From: Spirochaetes bacterium GWE1_32_154
GTDB taxonomy: Bacteria > Spirochaetota > GWE2-31-10
Direction: 5' to 3'
Assembly (NCBI GenBank): GCA_001829315.1
Contig: MIAY01000001.1
Coordinates: 200,927-264,926 of the forward strand
DNA length: 64,000 bases
Part shown: one piece after another, positions 53,046-62,674 of the stretch
How the letters are laid out: each line of letters starts with the position of its first letter
Numbering within the stretch: position 1 is the stretch's first letter
The notes under the pieces: model-generated
Databases searched by the model: none
What the model saw: the letters and a program-made list of their open reading frames with translations, nothing else
What the model was told of the DNA's origin: nothing
Translations under genes and position numbers: made by a program

Positions 53046-54662
53046 TTACATCCCCACCAGGATCTCAATCTCTTTCCCGAAGAAACTCATCCCTATCTTC
53101 ACCGGATTATGAAGCTCAACCCCATACTGTTTCTCATCTATCTGATTCAGTGCATTTACCGCATCAGTCTCGAGATTTTCACGTTTCTTGCTCACTTTAA
53201 ATTCAAAAATGTAATCAGGATATTTTCCATCCTTCGACTTTAACATCAGATCAACCCGGCCTGTTCCATATTCACGGTTTGACTTAATGATATACCACTC
53301 CTCAAGCCCGAAAGAAAAACCGAGCATCAGATTATGGTAATATTTCTCTTCAGTCCCCACATCATAGAAACTCACCGCTTTCAAGAACATTTCACCGAGA
53401 AGCCCTTTGAAATTTTTTATGTCTTTTGCAAGAAGATATTTGATAAGCCCATTAAATTTGTTACTGTCATAGCCGGCAAGCCTTTTAAACTCGGCAATAT
53501 AAAACTCACGAACCTCACGGTTAACAAACCGCACTTTTTTATCAGGTGCCAACGAAAGATACCCGCTGAAAAGCATAAGATTCCAGATAACTTCAGGATT
53601 ATCAAGCATATCCATACTGATATTTTCCTCAAGAACAATTTCAATATCTTCACCATTAATTAACTCTATTAGATTTTCATAACTACCTTGACTGATTGTA
53701 CTAAGCGATTCTCTAATTAAATCATTGCTGCTCGTATTCACCCAGTGCGGTTTTAATTCATCAGTGTCAATAAAACAGATAATAGACCAGGGGTTGTATA
53801 TCTGTTCTGTCCCGAATAAATAACCGTTATACCATTCTTTAACTTCATCAAGTTCATAATTCATCCCAAAGTGAGTGAGCATCCCTTCAACATCTTCTTC
53901 TGTAAGTCCGAAATATGGAAACTGATTTCTAATAATCGTATCAACCTTAAGATTATTAAGTCCGCTGAATATACTCTCTTTTGCGACACGAAGAATACCT
54001 GTCATAACCGCTTTTTCAAGATGCGGATTATCCTTTAAAACAGCACTGTAAAGGTTACGAAAAAAAGTAATACCTTCATCATAATAGCCCCAGGTATGTG
54101 CGCCGATAATCGGCTGGTCATATTCATCAATAAGAACAATTGGTTTTACACCGTGGTATTTGTGGAGAAGACGGGTAAGAAGTAATAAAGATGTTTCAAT
54201 ATCACCCTGTTCTGCTTTAAAGGTGAATAATTTATCAAGTTTATTCTTATCAAGTTCCCCGATATCAGACATTTTAAGAAGATATTCAAAATCACCAAAA
54301 ACGGATAATACCACACTTGCTGCTTTTTTATAACATCTATCCCAATCAAGTTCTTTTACATCTTTAAAACTTAAGTGAATTACAGGAATCTTCCCTTGCA
54401 GTGCCATAACCGTTGGCTCATTCTCAATAAGAAGCCCTTTGAAAAGTTCACGATTTTTTTCCGCATTTTCGATGGTAAAAAAATATTTGAGCATCGACAG
54501 GTTAAGCGTTTTACCAAAACGCCGCGGTCGTGGGATGAGTATAGTCTCCGTATCCTCAGCTTCAATAATAGCTTTTATAAACAGCGTTTTATCTGCGAAA
54601 AAGTAATTCTCTCTTATCATTTTATCAAAGTCACTGACCCCGATGGGGATTTTCTTTCTCAT
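53046..54662 (-). CDS. AAA-ATPase-like / PD-(D/E)XK nuclease superfamily protein (DUF1703 type)
   Basis: A 538-residue protein. Residues ~5-290 are an AAA-like ATPase domain: IPIGVSDFDKMIRENYFFADKT, then IPRPRRFGKTLNLSMLKYF (P-loop-like RRFGKT), and VLIDEYDQPI. The C-terminal ~100 residues are a PD-(D/E)XK domain (YGTGRVDLMLKSKD, YIFEFKV). These genes are often multicopy and mobile in spirochaetes and Bacteroidetes; function is unknown. The start at 54662 has GGAG eight bases upstream. Its base composition is visibly richer in G+C than its neighbours, suggesting transfer. Confidence 0.92.
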   Translation of the reverse strand: MRKKIPIGVSDFDKMIRENYFFADKTLFIKAIIEAEDTETILIPRPRRFGKTLNLSMLKYFFTIENAEKNRELFKGLLIENEPTVMALQGKIPVIHLSFKDVKELDWDRCYKKAASVVLSVFGDFEYLLKMSDIGELDKNKLDKLFTFKAEQGDIETSLLLLTRLLHKYHGVKPIVLIDEYDQPIIGAHTWGYYDEGITFFRNLYSAVLKDNPHLEKAVMTGILRVAKESIFSGLNNLKVDTIIRNQFPYFGLTEEDVEGMLTHFGMNYELDEVKEWYNGYLFGTEQIYNPWSIICFIDTDELKPHWVNTSSNDLIRESLSTISQGSYENLIELINGEDIEIVLEENISMDMLDNPEVIWNLMLFSGYLSLAPDKKVRFVNREVREFYIAEFKRLAGYDSNKFNGLIKYLLAKDIKNFKGLLGEMFLKAVSFYDVGTEEKYYHNLMLGFSFGLEEWYIIKSNREYGTGRVDLMLKSKDGKYPDYIFEFKVSKKRENLETDAVNALNQIDEKQYGVELHNPVKIGMSFFGKEIEILVGM

Positions 54663-54799
54663 ACGGTAAACTCCATATTTATTATACGATAAATACAATT
54701 TGGCTGCAAATAAATTTAACTACTCTGCATGGTGCTTGTGTGAAATTCACAATACTTATTTTTAAATGAGTAAAGTTTAATAAGAATCACTTCAATTTG

Positions 54800-54828
54800 T
54801 TGACTTAAAACAGCAGTTTTGATACATT
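54800..54828 (+). promoter_or_regulatory. Promoter of hom
   Basis: TTGACT (54800-54805), a 17-base spacer and TACATT (54823-54828), about 30 bases before the hom start. Confidence 0.65.
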
Positions 54829-54859
54829 ACTAAAAATTATTCGATAGAAGAGGTTTAAT

Positions 54860-56185
54860 ATGAGTTCTTTTAAAGTTGCCATTCTTGGTTGTGGAACGGT
54901 TGGTGGTGGAGTTGCAAGGATAATCCTTGATAATATGGATTCACTGACACAAAGATCGGGGAAAAAAATTGAATTAGTAAAGATATTAGATCTGTTTCCA
55001 TTAGAATCATCAAAAAAACATGCTATTCCGCGAAATCTTTTCTGTGGAACCGGTGATACCGTTTCAAAAGAGGACGCTTCAAAATATACCGATGAAATAA
55101 TAAATGATTCAACGATTGATTTAGTCGTAGAATCAATCGGCGGTTCATCAGAGTTTATGCTTAATTTAGTCACAAAAGTTCTCAATGGTAAAAAACATTT
55201 AGTTACCGCGAATAAAGCACTTCTTGCAAAATTTAACAAACAAATTATAGATACAGCATTCAAAAATGATAAAGCTATTGGCTTTGAAGCATCAGTTTGT
55301 GGTGCAATTCCAATAATTAAAGGAATTAATGAATGTTTTACCGGCGATCAGATAGAGTCCGTTTCCGGTATTATGAATGGAACAAGTAATTTTATTTTAT
55401 CGAAAATGAATTTAGAAAACCTGTCATTTGAAGCTGCATTGAAACAGGCACAAGAGAAAGGGTATGCAGAAGCAGATCCGACATTGGATGTTAATGGTGG
55501 CGATGCAGGACATAAATTAATGATTTTGTTAAAAATAATGTACGGGATGGACGTAACAATTGAGGACTTATCAGTTGTAGGTATTGATACAATATCTGAT
55601 TCTGATACATCATTTGCACGAGAGATTAATACTGTAATCAAGTTGATTTGTTATTCAAAGAAAACCGATAACGGGGTATATGCGACAGTTCGTCCAATGA
55701 TGGTAAGAAAGAAGAATTTTCTTTCAGAAATAAATAATGCAACTAACGCAGTGAAAGTATCGGGTAAATATTCACAGGATAATATTTTCATAGGTCAGGG
55801 TGCTGGTTCTTTAGAAACAGGAAGTGCAATTGTATCAGATATTGTTTTTATAGCAAAATACGGTACAGCCTCATTAAGAAATTATCCTTCACAAAATCTG
55901 GCACTTTTACCATTTGAAAACATGGAAATTGCATACAACATAATATTTGAAACTGAAGATAAACCCGGTATAACAGGTTTAGTCACAACAGCTATCGGGA
56001 AAGAAAAAATAAATATTGATACAGTCAGTCATAATATACGAACAAATAAAACTGCCGGAGCAATATTCTCTATCGCAACAACACCATGCAAATATTCACA
56101 AATCGTAAAAGCAATCGAAAGTATTAAAGCAACAGATCCGAATGTTTTGATTAAATATCCAAAAATAATTCCTATTCTGGATTAG
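54860..56185 (+). CDS. hom: Homoserine dehydrogenase with C-terminal ACT domain
   Basis: A 441-residue homoserine dehydrogenase, reducing aspartate semialdehyde to homoserine for Thr and Met. NAD-binding GCGTVGGGVA is at the N-terminus, TANKALLAKF and GASVCGAIPIIKG follow, and the catalytic region GIMNGTSNFILSKM ... EKGYAEADPTLDVNGGDAGHKL is intact. A C-terminal ACT domain (~360-440, IIFETEDKPGITGLVTTAIGKE) probably gives feedback control by threonine. It stands alone with its own promoter and terminator. Confidence 0.96.
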   Translation: MSSFKVAILGCGTVGGGVARIILDNMDSLTQRSGKKIELVKILDLFPLESSKKHAIPRNLFCGTGDTVSKEDASKYTDEIINDSTIDLVVESIGGSSEFMLNLVTKVLNGKKHLVTANKALLAKFNKQIIDTAFKNDKAIGFEASVCGAIPIIKGINECFTGDQIESVSGIMNGTSNFILSKMNLENLSFEAALKQAQEKGYAEADPTLDVNGGDAGHKLMILLKIMYGMDVTIEDLSVVGIDTISDSDTSFAREINTVIKLICYSKKTDNGVYATVRPMMVRKKNFLSEINNATNAVKVSGKYSQDNIFIGQGAGSLETGSAIVSDIVFIAKYGTASLRNYPSQNLALLPFENMEIAYNIIFETEDKPGITGLVTTAIGKEKINIDTVSHNIRTNKTAGAIFSIATTPCKYSQIVKAIESIKATDPNVLIKYPKIIPILD

Positions 56186-56186
56186 A

Positions 56187-56232
56187 TAAAATAATATTTT
56201 TTAAAGAAAATATTATTTTATTGTTTTTTTTT
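56187..56232 (+). terminator. Intrinsic terminator of hom
   Basis: TAAAATAATATTTT (56187-56200) and AAAATATTATTTTA (56207-56220) form a perfect 14-bp AT stem with a six-base loop, followed by a long T run. Confidence 0.8.
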
Positions 56233-56243
56233 ATTCTCATGTT

Positions 56244-56289
56244 ATAATGTATAAGTGTTTCTTTAAAAAAAGAAACACTTATACATTAT
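56244..56289. repeat. 21-bp perfect palindrome upstream of the Thr-rich lipoprotein
   Basis: The arms 56244-56264 and 56269-56289 are exact inverse copies with a four-base loop. A TGTTATAAT extended -10 (56240-56248) overlaps the left arm. The start codon of the next gene is 23 bases after the right arm. Confidence 0.75.
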
Positions 56290-56311
56290 TTAATTTTACA
56301 GGAGAGAGAGA

Positions 56312-57460
56312 ATGAAGAAATTTGGAATTTTAATGCTTACCGCGATGATGATGTTATCATTGATTGCGTGTCCTGAAGTGACAACTGAGACTGTTGCACC
56401 AGCTCAAGAAGCGTTTGACGCAGCAGGAAACCCTGCTAATATCAATGGTACATGGACAGGAACTGTATCTGAAAATGACACTGATGTTGCTGGTTTTTTT
56501 ACCCTAAATGAAGGTACTTTTACTAAAACAACTATCACTACACCTACGCCAACTAAAATAGTTGTTAATGAGCTTGCCGGTTCTGATACAGTAACAACAG
56601 AAACATGGTATGATACAAAAACGACAACAGTTGTAACTAATGTTGTTGTTCAAGCAAATGGTTCATTTGTTTCAACAACAACAACAACAGAAACCTGGGC
56701 AGAAAGAGCTGCAGCTCCTGCTGATACAGCTACTATGATTTATAAGAATGGTGATCCTCAAGCAACTAATGCTATTCTTGGTGGTGTACAAACAACAGTA
56801 GATACAGTCACTTATACCGTTGCATATAACACAAATACTAAATTATTTAATACTACTACAGTAACAAAACAAGCGATTACTTATACCGGGTCACGATTTC
56901 TAACAGGTTTTGACAACTCAACAGATACAACAACTATAAATTCAGTTGATCAAACAAAAGTTACAGTTGATACTAAAATTACAGCAGCTATAGCTGGTTT
57001 AACTAAAACAGTAAAAGCAACAACCGGAACTTTTACAAAGAAAACTAATATAGTTGAAACATGGACTTATGTAATCAAAGCTGATGGAACTTACACTAAA
57101 ACAATAGTTGTTACTGAAACCCAAAATGCAACACCTGCAACAGCAACAGAAGCTGAAGTACTTGCAGGAACAAGAACAAAAACAACAGTAGAAACTGGTA
57201 AAGTTGTTGTTATAATAAGTGGAGGTACTTCATTTGCTCTTTCTAAAAGAACTATGTACTTTGCAGGAACTCAGACAACTGTAACGACAATCGCTACCGG
57301 TGACCTTATAGGATCAACTGACGGTTTTTATAGTTATTATGGTACATCTAAAGTAGATGAAAATAAAGATATTGCGGTAAATTATACTTATACTTACGAC
57401 ATTGTTGGCAAAGCAATTGTTTTACAATCTGCTACTAGTTATATTTTCTTTAAACAATAA
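56312..57460 (+). CDS. Thr-rich lipoprotein, function unknown
   Basis: A 382-residue protein with lipobox SLIAC (Cys20). The mature part is rich in Thr, Val and Ala, with many TT and TTT runs and internal similarity between stretches such as VTTETWYDTKTTTVVTNVVVQANGSF and VETWTYVIKADGTYTKTIVVTET. These suggest a beta-stranded, lipocalin-like (NGTWTGTVSEN, then a barrel of repeated strands) surface protein. I do not recognise the family beyond that. A strong ribosome site and the upstream palindrome suggest regulated, high expression. Confidence 0.8.
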   Translation: MKKFGILMLTAMMMLSLIACPEVTTETVAPAQEAFDAAGNPANINGTWTGTVSENDTDVAGFFTLNEGTFTKTTITTPTPTKIVVNELAGSDTVTTETWYDTKTTTVVTNVVVQANGSFVSTTTTTETWAERAAAPADTATMIYKNGDPQATNAILGGVQTTVDTVTYTVAYNTNTKLFNTTTVTKQAITYTGSRFLTGFDNSTDTTTINSVDQTKVTVDTKITAAIAGLTKTVKATTGTFTKKTNIVETWTYVIKADGTYTKTIVVTETQNATPATATEAEVLAGTRTKTTVETGKVVVIISGGTSFALSKRTMYFAGTQTTVTTIATGDLIGSTDGFYSYYGTSKVDENKDIAVNYTYTYDIVGKAIVLQSATSYIFFKQ

Positions 57461-57474
57461 TTCTTATTGTTTAT

Positions 57475-57508
57475 ATAGCGGTAGTTGTTAATACTACCGC
57501 TATTTTTA
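57475..57508 (+). terminator. Intrinsic terminator of the Thr-rich lipoprotein
   Basis: ATAGCGGTAGT (57475-57485) and ACTACCGCTAT (57493-57503) form a perfect 11-bp stem with a seven-base loop, followed by T residues. It overlaps the end of the convergent recG. Confidence 0.92.
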
Positions 57509-59557
57509 TATAAGACTGGCAGCTCTTTTATAAAAAGAATTCCTGGTGTCAATATGCTCTGGTTTTTCCAACTTTTTATCAATTTTAAATAAAGTTTCAG
57601 CCGCTTCGCTTGAGCGAAGTAATATTTCCATATCTTTTTTGATGTCAGCAAGTTTAATATTGAATACACCAGATTGCCTGTTACCGATGAAATCACCGGG
57701 TCCACGCATCATAAGGTCTTTTTCTGAAATTTTAAAACCGTCTGTTTCATGTTTAATTATTTCAAGGCGTTGTTTACCTTCTTCTGTTATTCTTTCCATG
57801 TCTGCAACGAGAATCATATATCCCTGTTTGTTATTTCTACCGACTCGACCCCGTAACTGATGAAGTGTACTTAAACCGTAATTATCAGCATTCTCAACAA
57901 CAATAATATTTGCATCAGGTACATCAAGACCGACTTCAACAACAGTGGTCGCTGCAAGAATCTTTGTTGAGCCATCTCTAAATGATTCGATTATCCGGTC
58001 TTTTTCTTCAGAAGTTGTTCCGGAAAAAATAAACTCACAACCATAATCGGTATAGATTTTTTTGAGTTTCTCATATTCATCCATCAGGTTTTTATTATCT
58101 GATTTTTCACTATCTTCAATTAATGGGTATACAAAAATAACACGACCTTCCTGAGCGATTGTTTCTTTAATCCATATATGCATTTTTGAGAGTCTTTCTT
58201 TTTCATCTTCGACAATCCATGTTTTAACAGGCATTCTTCCTTGAATGTGACCCTTCATAATAATGAGGTCTAAATCACCATACAGTGAAAGAGCAAGACT
58301 TTGCGGAATCGGAGTTGCAGTCATAAGTAGCATGTCAACACCTGTGCCCTTTTCTAAAAGTTTACAGCGTTGTTCAACACCAAACCGATGTTGTTCATCG
58401 ACAACGGCCAGACCAAGATTTTTATATTCAACATCATCACTAAAAACAGAGTGAGTACCAATAATTATTTTAATTTCACCCGATTTAATACCGGACAAAA
58501 TAGAATCCCTATCCCGTTTAGGCATATTTCCTCGTAGAACGGCAATATCGAGCCATAAGTCATTGGTGAATTTTTTGATATTTCGATAATGCTGTAAAGC
58601 AAGAACTTCTGTTGGCACTAATAAAACAGCTTGAAAACCGGACTCAACAGCTGAAAGCATAGCAAGAAGAGCGATCACGGTTTTTCCCGAGCCGACATCC
58701 CCTTGAAGAAGTATGGAAAAAACGGTATTTGAAAACATCGATGACTCAATTTTCGCAAGTGCCTCTTTCTGATAATCCATCAGTTCAAAAGGCAGTCGAT
58801 CCAGTACACTTTTTTTATAATGAAATTGTATATTTTCCCGGATTTTGCCGGTTTTCTTATTTTGTTCTTTTCGTTGTAGCATAAAAAGTTTCTGAAAGAA
58901 AAATTCTTCAAATATCAGTGTTTTTCTTGCTTTGAAATAATTTTCAAAATTATCCGGGTAATGTATATTTTTAATGGATTTCGATAAAGTCATTAAGTCA
59001 TACTGTTTTATACACCATTCAGGTAAATCATTTCTGATTTGATTTTCAAATGAATCAATTGTTTTTTTTGTAATTTTACGAATCAAATTCTGGTTTAACC
59101 CTTCAGTGAGCGAGTAAACAGGAAGAATCTTTCCTTCATATTCATCAAGTGCATTTTCAAATTCAAAAGAAGTTGTCTGAATTTCACTGAAACTATATTG
59201 AAATTTACCGGTAATATAATATTCTTTATCCTGAATTAACGAACTTTTTAAAAAGCTGCGATTAAAACAAACTAATGCGCCAAAAGTTCCCTTTTCATCA
59301 ACAACGAGAATTTTCAGAATTTTTTTAAATTTTCCACCGATTAATCGATAATCAACAATTTTTACTTTAACAGTTCCAAACCCTTCTTTTACGGCGTCAA
59401 CTAATGTTAATAATCTACTGCGATCAGAATATGCTCTCGGAAAATAAAAAAGAAGATCCTGTAAAGAATAAATACCGACTTTGTGCAAAACTGCAGCAAT
59501 AGATTTCCCTATGCCTTTAATCGTCGTTATTTCAGTATGAAGATCGGTAATGAGCAA
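57506..59557 (-). CDS. recG: ATP-dependent DNA helicase RecG
   Basis: A 683-residue RecG, which drives regression of stalled replication forks. The N-terminal wedge/OB domain (IKGIGKSIAAVLHKVGIYSLQDLLFYFPR) is followed by the helicase motifs: Walker A GDVGSGKT, DEQHRFG (motif II), LMTATPIPQSL (motif III), TVVEVGLDVPDANI and HQLRGRVGR (motif VI). The C-terminal TRG region is present (DLMMRGPGDFIGNRQSG). Length is full. It is three bases downstream of the YggT-like gene. Confidence 0.96.
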   Translation of the reverse strand: MLITDLHTEITTIKGIGKSIAAVLHKVGIYSLQDLLFYFPRAYSDRSRLLTLVDAVKEGFGTVKVKIVDYRLIGGKFKKILKILVVDEKGTFGALVCFNRSFLKSSLIQDKEYYITGKFQYSFSEIQTTSFEFENALDEYEGKILPVYSLTEGLNQNLIRKITKKTIDSFENQIRNDLPEWCIKQYDLMTLSKSIKNIHYPDNFENYFKARKTLIFEEFFFQKLFMLQRKEQNKKTGKIRENIQFHYKKSVLDRLPFELMDYQKEALAKIESSMFSNTVFSILLQGDVGSGKTVIALLAMLSAVESGFQAVLLVPTEVLALQHYRNIKKFTNDLWLDIAVLRGNMPKRDRDSILSGIKSGEIKIIIGTHSVFSDDVEYKNLGLAVVDEQHRFGVEQRCKLLEKGTGVDMLLMTATPIPQSLALSLYGDLDLIIMKGHIQGRMPVKTWIVEDEKERLSKMHIWIKETIAQEGRVIFVYPLIEDSEKSDNKNLMDEYEKLKKIYTDYGCEFIFSGTTSEEKDRIIESFRDGSTKILAATTVVEVGLDVPDANIIVVENADNYGLSTLHQLRGRVGRNNKQGYMILVADMERITEEGKQRLEIIKHETDGFKISEKDLMMRGPGDFIGNRQSGVFNIKLADIKKDMEILLRSSEAAETLFKIDKKLEKPEHIDTRNSFYKRAASLI

Positions 59558-59559
59558 GG

Positions 59560-60147
59560 TTAGAACCTCAATCTAACGGCTTGATATGCAAGAAAATCAA
59601 GAAGATAATTACCCGCCATAGACACAATGATTGTAAAAACTATCAGAATAATAAGATAAATTCTATCGGAATGGTATGAGTGAATTTTTAAAATCCTTCG
59701 TAACTTTGACATAATCGGGTCTAAAAATGATCTCATCATAGTAACGATGGGGTTATAACTCATTGGCATGAAAATATTCATAACCAGTATTATGATACAT
59801 GAAAAACAGAAAATGAAAACAGCAACATTTAAACAATATTTAACAATAAAGATTAATTTACCTGCGATAAAACCAATACCAAAAACCTGGTTATTAATTA
59901 ATAAATCAACAACAACAGTATCTGCAAGACTTAATAATAATAATGGAACGAGGGGTGATAAATCAAGGAAGCCTACTTTGAGCGGGAAAACACGTTTAAA
60001 AAAGTTTAAAAAAGGGTCAACGATAACTGAAAGATAATGAGTATATTTATTGTATGGTAAACTTAACCATGAAGTAAAAATTCGAATTGAGATTAAAATC
60101 ATATAGAAACGAATTACAAATAATAAAATTGATGCTAAAAATGACAT
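59560..60147 (-). CDS. YggT family membrane protein (two YggT units)
   Basis: A 195-residue protein with two YggT units. The first has SWLSLPYNKYTHYLSVIVDPFLNFFKRVFPLKVGFLDLSPLVPLLLL, and the second is less conserved (SYNPIVTMMRSFLDPIMSKLRRI). About four helices in all. YggT proteins are implicated in cell division or osmotic balance but without a firm function. It lies between murG and recG, five bases after murG. Confidence 0.88.
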   Translation of the reverse strand: MSFLASILLFVIRFYMILISIRIFTSWLSLPYNKYTHYLSVIVDPFLNFFKRVFPLKVGFLDLSPLVPLLLLSLADTVVVDLLINNQVFGIGFIAGKLIFIVKYCLNVAVFIFCFSCIIILVMNIFMPMSYNPIVTMMRSFLDPIMSKLRRILKIHSYHSDRIYLIILIVFTIIVSMAGNYLLDFLAYQAVRLRF

Positions 60148-60151
60148 ACCT

Positions 60152-61285
60152 TTATGCTCCTGAATTTAATAATTGGATTATACAATCTAATATTTTTTTG
60201 TTACCATAAAATGATTGCGTGTTTTGAAAATGATTTTTCATAACAACTAACTTTTCTGTAAATAAAATATCACTAATAGTTTTAAGTAATAAAGTATCAG
60301 ATAAATCTTTTTCCTTAATAATGAGTGCTGTTTGCATGTTTTCCATAATAACAGCATTTTTATATTGTTCATCATTTGTTGCAATAGCAAGAGGAACAAA
60401 AATTGCCGGAATTTTTAATGCAATAAATTCATTCACCGTACCGGCACCGCTTCGTGCTACTGAAAGATCTGCTATTGCATAAATATCTGCTATTTCATCA
60501 TTTATAAAATTGAAAATTAATAACCTTTTCTTTAATACCTCATCTTCAATATTTTCCCGTAAACGAAGAAAATCAAGATAATCTTTACCGTCATTTGCAT
60601 TTCCGGTTTGAATAATCACATTGGTTTTCTCGAGTAAAGTAAGTACTATATTGTTAAATGAAGTGTTTATCGAATGGCAACCTAATCCGCCACCTGAAAC
60701 ATACAAAACAGGAAGTGATTCTGTTAACCCGAATTTAGTAAATGCCTGAGTTTTATCACCTTGAAATATTTTGTCGCGTAAAGGAATCCCTGTTACAACT
60801 GTTTTATCTTTTGGAAAATATTTTTTACTTTCTTCAAAGGTTAAAGCGATAGTATCAGCGAATTTACCGGCAATTTTATTTGCAAGTCCCGCGTCTATAG
60901 TTTGTTCATGAACAATAATTTTGACCTTTTGAAACCAGCCGGCAATAACAACCGGCACTGAAACAAAACCGCCGGTACTGAATATTAAATCGGGTTTGTA
61001 GTGGAAAATCACTTTAAAACTATCCAATATACCCTTAAAAACTTTGAAAATATCGATAAGGTTTTTGTATGATATATAGCGGCGTAATTTACCGGTAGAA
61101 ATAGGAGTAAAATTAATTGCATTTTTTGCAGCAATTGTTTTTTCAATACCATTATGTGAACCGACATAAAGAAAATCATATTCAATATTTTTTTGTGCAA
61201 AATAGTCTTTAAGAATTTCTATTGTAGCTATCGCAGGCATTGTGTGACCACCTGAACCGCCACCCGTTATTATTATTTTTATCAT
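60152..61285 (-). CDS. murG: UDP-GlcNAc:undecaprenyl-PP-MurNAc-pentapeptide transferase MurG
   Basis: A 377-residue MurG making lipid II at the inner face of the membrane. The N-terminal glycine motif IIITGGGSGGHTMPAIA and the later FSTGGFVSVPVV, VHEQTIDAGLANK, YVSGGGLGCHSIN, and the UDP-binding VARSGAGTVNEFIALKIPAIFVPL are all typical. It is probably the first gene of murG-yggT-recG, on the minus strand, divergent from the hydrolase at 61384. Confidence 0.96.
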   Translation of the reverse strand: MIKIIITGGGSGGHTMPAIATIEILKDYFAQKNIEYDFLYVGSHNGIEKTIAAKNAINFTPISTGKLRRYISYKNLIDIFKVFKGILDSFKVIFHYKPDLIFSTGGFVSVPVVIAGWFQKVKIIVHEQTIDAGLANKIAGKFADTIALTFEESKKYFPKDKTVVTGIPLRDKIFQGDKTQAFTKFGLTESLPVLYVSGGGLGCHSINTSFNNIVLTLLEKTNVIIQTGNANDGKDYLDFLRLRENIEDEVLKKRLLIFNFINDEIADIYAIADLSVARSGAGTVNEFIALKIPAIFVPLAIATNDEQYKNAVIMENMQTALIIKEKDLSDTLLLKTISDILFTEKLVVMKNHFQNTQSFYGNKKILDCIIQLLNSGA

Positions 61286-61383
61286 GGAGTTAATTTAATT
61301 AAAATCAGAATAATTATCAAGATATATTTTATTAATTATGTGTTATAATGTAAAATATTGAACATTGAGGAGTTTCATATTAT

Positions 61384-62658
61384 ATGAAATTAAATTTAAA
61401 CGGGTGTGAAATATCTAAAGAGACTCTTTTTGTTGTTACTGAATTTTCTAACGTAATCGGGATGACTTTAACAGATACCAAATATTTTTCTAAATCAGAG
61501 AAACTTTTTGTAACCAATGATGGAACGGCTATTTATCTCTATTTAAACACTTTTCAATTTGCGTATCTTTACATAAAAAAAAATGAAACGATTATTTTTT
61601 CGGGTTTTTTGGGATGGATTCATTTTGAGAAATTAATGAATTCTATTTATAAAATACGAAGAATGGTGATTGGTGCAGAATTTAATATATTACCGAAAAA
61701 ACTTAAAGTTGACTTGTTTAAATTTCTATATGGAAAAAAACAGAATAAATTTATATGGGATGATTATCTTAATCATTATCATTTTGATACTGTGCAAACA
61801 ATACATAAATTCATTAAGATTGATGGTAAAAAACACCGGTTATTTCTTCATTTAATGATCAATCAGGGATCAAAACAAAATAATGGGAAATGGGTGTTGG
61901 TCGCTCATGGTATTTTAGATCACGGTGGTTCAAATGTTACATTAGCCGGTTATTTGCTGGAAAATGGATATTCCTTATTATTTCTTGACTTACCCGGAAA
62001 TGGTATAAGTGAAGGTGAGAGATGGAGTATTGAAGATTTTTCACATTACGCTATTGCTATAGAAGACACTGTTAAGTGGATGAATGCAAATTTGTTGGGT
62101 GATTTTATTTTCATCGGACATAGTACGGGAACTGTAGGCGTCACGGATGGTTTACTAAATCCGCATACTTCTCAAAGATTTATTAAACTTTTTCACAGGT
62201 TTAAGGCAATTGTATATATTGCACCTTTGATCAGATCATTTGCCTGGGAATTATCAAAATTCAGTATGAAGAATTTTAGCGGATTATTTAAAATAATATT
62301 TGATGAAAAATTACCCCGCTTACAGGATAAAGCAACATCTGACAAAAATTATAATGAAAAATCAGCAAATGATTTGTTATCCGGCAAATATGCACCGTTA
62401 TCCTGGGCTAAAGCTCTGGTTTTGTGGAATGAAAAGAATGTTATGTATGGAAAATGTAATGCTGATATAACCATTTTTCAGGGTAAACTTGATGAGGTGG
62501 TTGATTTCAGTTATAACATCCCGTATCTTCAGGAAAGATTTAGAAATGTTTCCGTAACAATGATAAAAGGTGCAAAACATAGTTTACAAAATGAACCAGG
62601 GGCTGCCGGTAACCGGTTTTACATGGAACTCACAAAATATTTAGAAAAATTGGATTAA
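61384..62658 (+). CDS. Alpha/beta hydrolase (serine aminopeptidase S33 type) with unknown N-terminal domain
   Basis: A 424-residue protein. The first ~125 residues have no recognised relative. Residues ~145-420 form an alpha/beta hydrolase: WVLVAHGILDHGGS, LFLDLPGNGISEGERWSIEDFSHYA, the nucleophile elbow GHSTG (about residues 243-247), and the catalytic His in IKGAKHSLQNEP. The pattern is that of monoacylglycerol lipase-like S33 hydrolases. GAGG lies before the ATG, and the -10 TGTTATAAT at 61341-61349 may be its promoter. It precedes the SrkA-like gene by 16 bases. Confidence 0.83.
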   Translation: MKLNLNGCEISKETLFVVTEFSNVIGMTLTDTKYFSKSEKLFVTNDGTAIYLYLNTFQFAYLYIKKNETIIFSGFLGWIHFEKLMNSIYKIRRMVIGAEFNILPKKLKVDLFKFLYGKKQNKFIWDDYLNHYHFDTVQTIHKFIKIDGKKHRLFLHLMINQGSKQNNGKWVLVAHGILDHGGSNVTLAGYLLENGYSLLFLDLPGNGISEGERWSIEDFSHYAIAIEDTVKWMNANLLGDFIFIGHSTGTVGVTDGLLNPHTSQRFIKLFHRFKAIVYIAPLIRSFAWELSKFSMKNFSGLFKIIFDEKLPRLQDKATSDKNYNEKSANDLLSGKYAPLSWAKALVLWNEKNVMYGKCNADITIFQGKLDEVVDFSYNIPYLQERFRNVSVTMIKGAKHSLQNEPGAAGNRFYMELTKYLEKLD

Positions 62659-62674
62659 AAAAAGTAAGGGAATA

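Noticed and set aside
56312-57460. Tandem DNA repeat or CRISPR-like array in the Thr-rich gene
   Set aside because: The similarity is low-complexity ACA/ACT coding sequence for Thr; no regular repeat-spacer pattern.
57439-57705. 88-codon open frame on the minus strand
   Set aside because: It overlaps recG in another frame and the lipoprotein terminator; shadow of recG.
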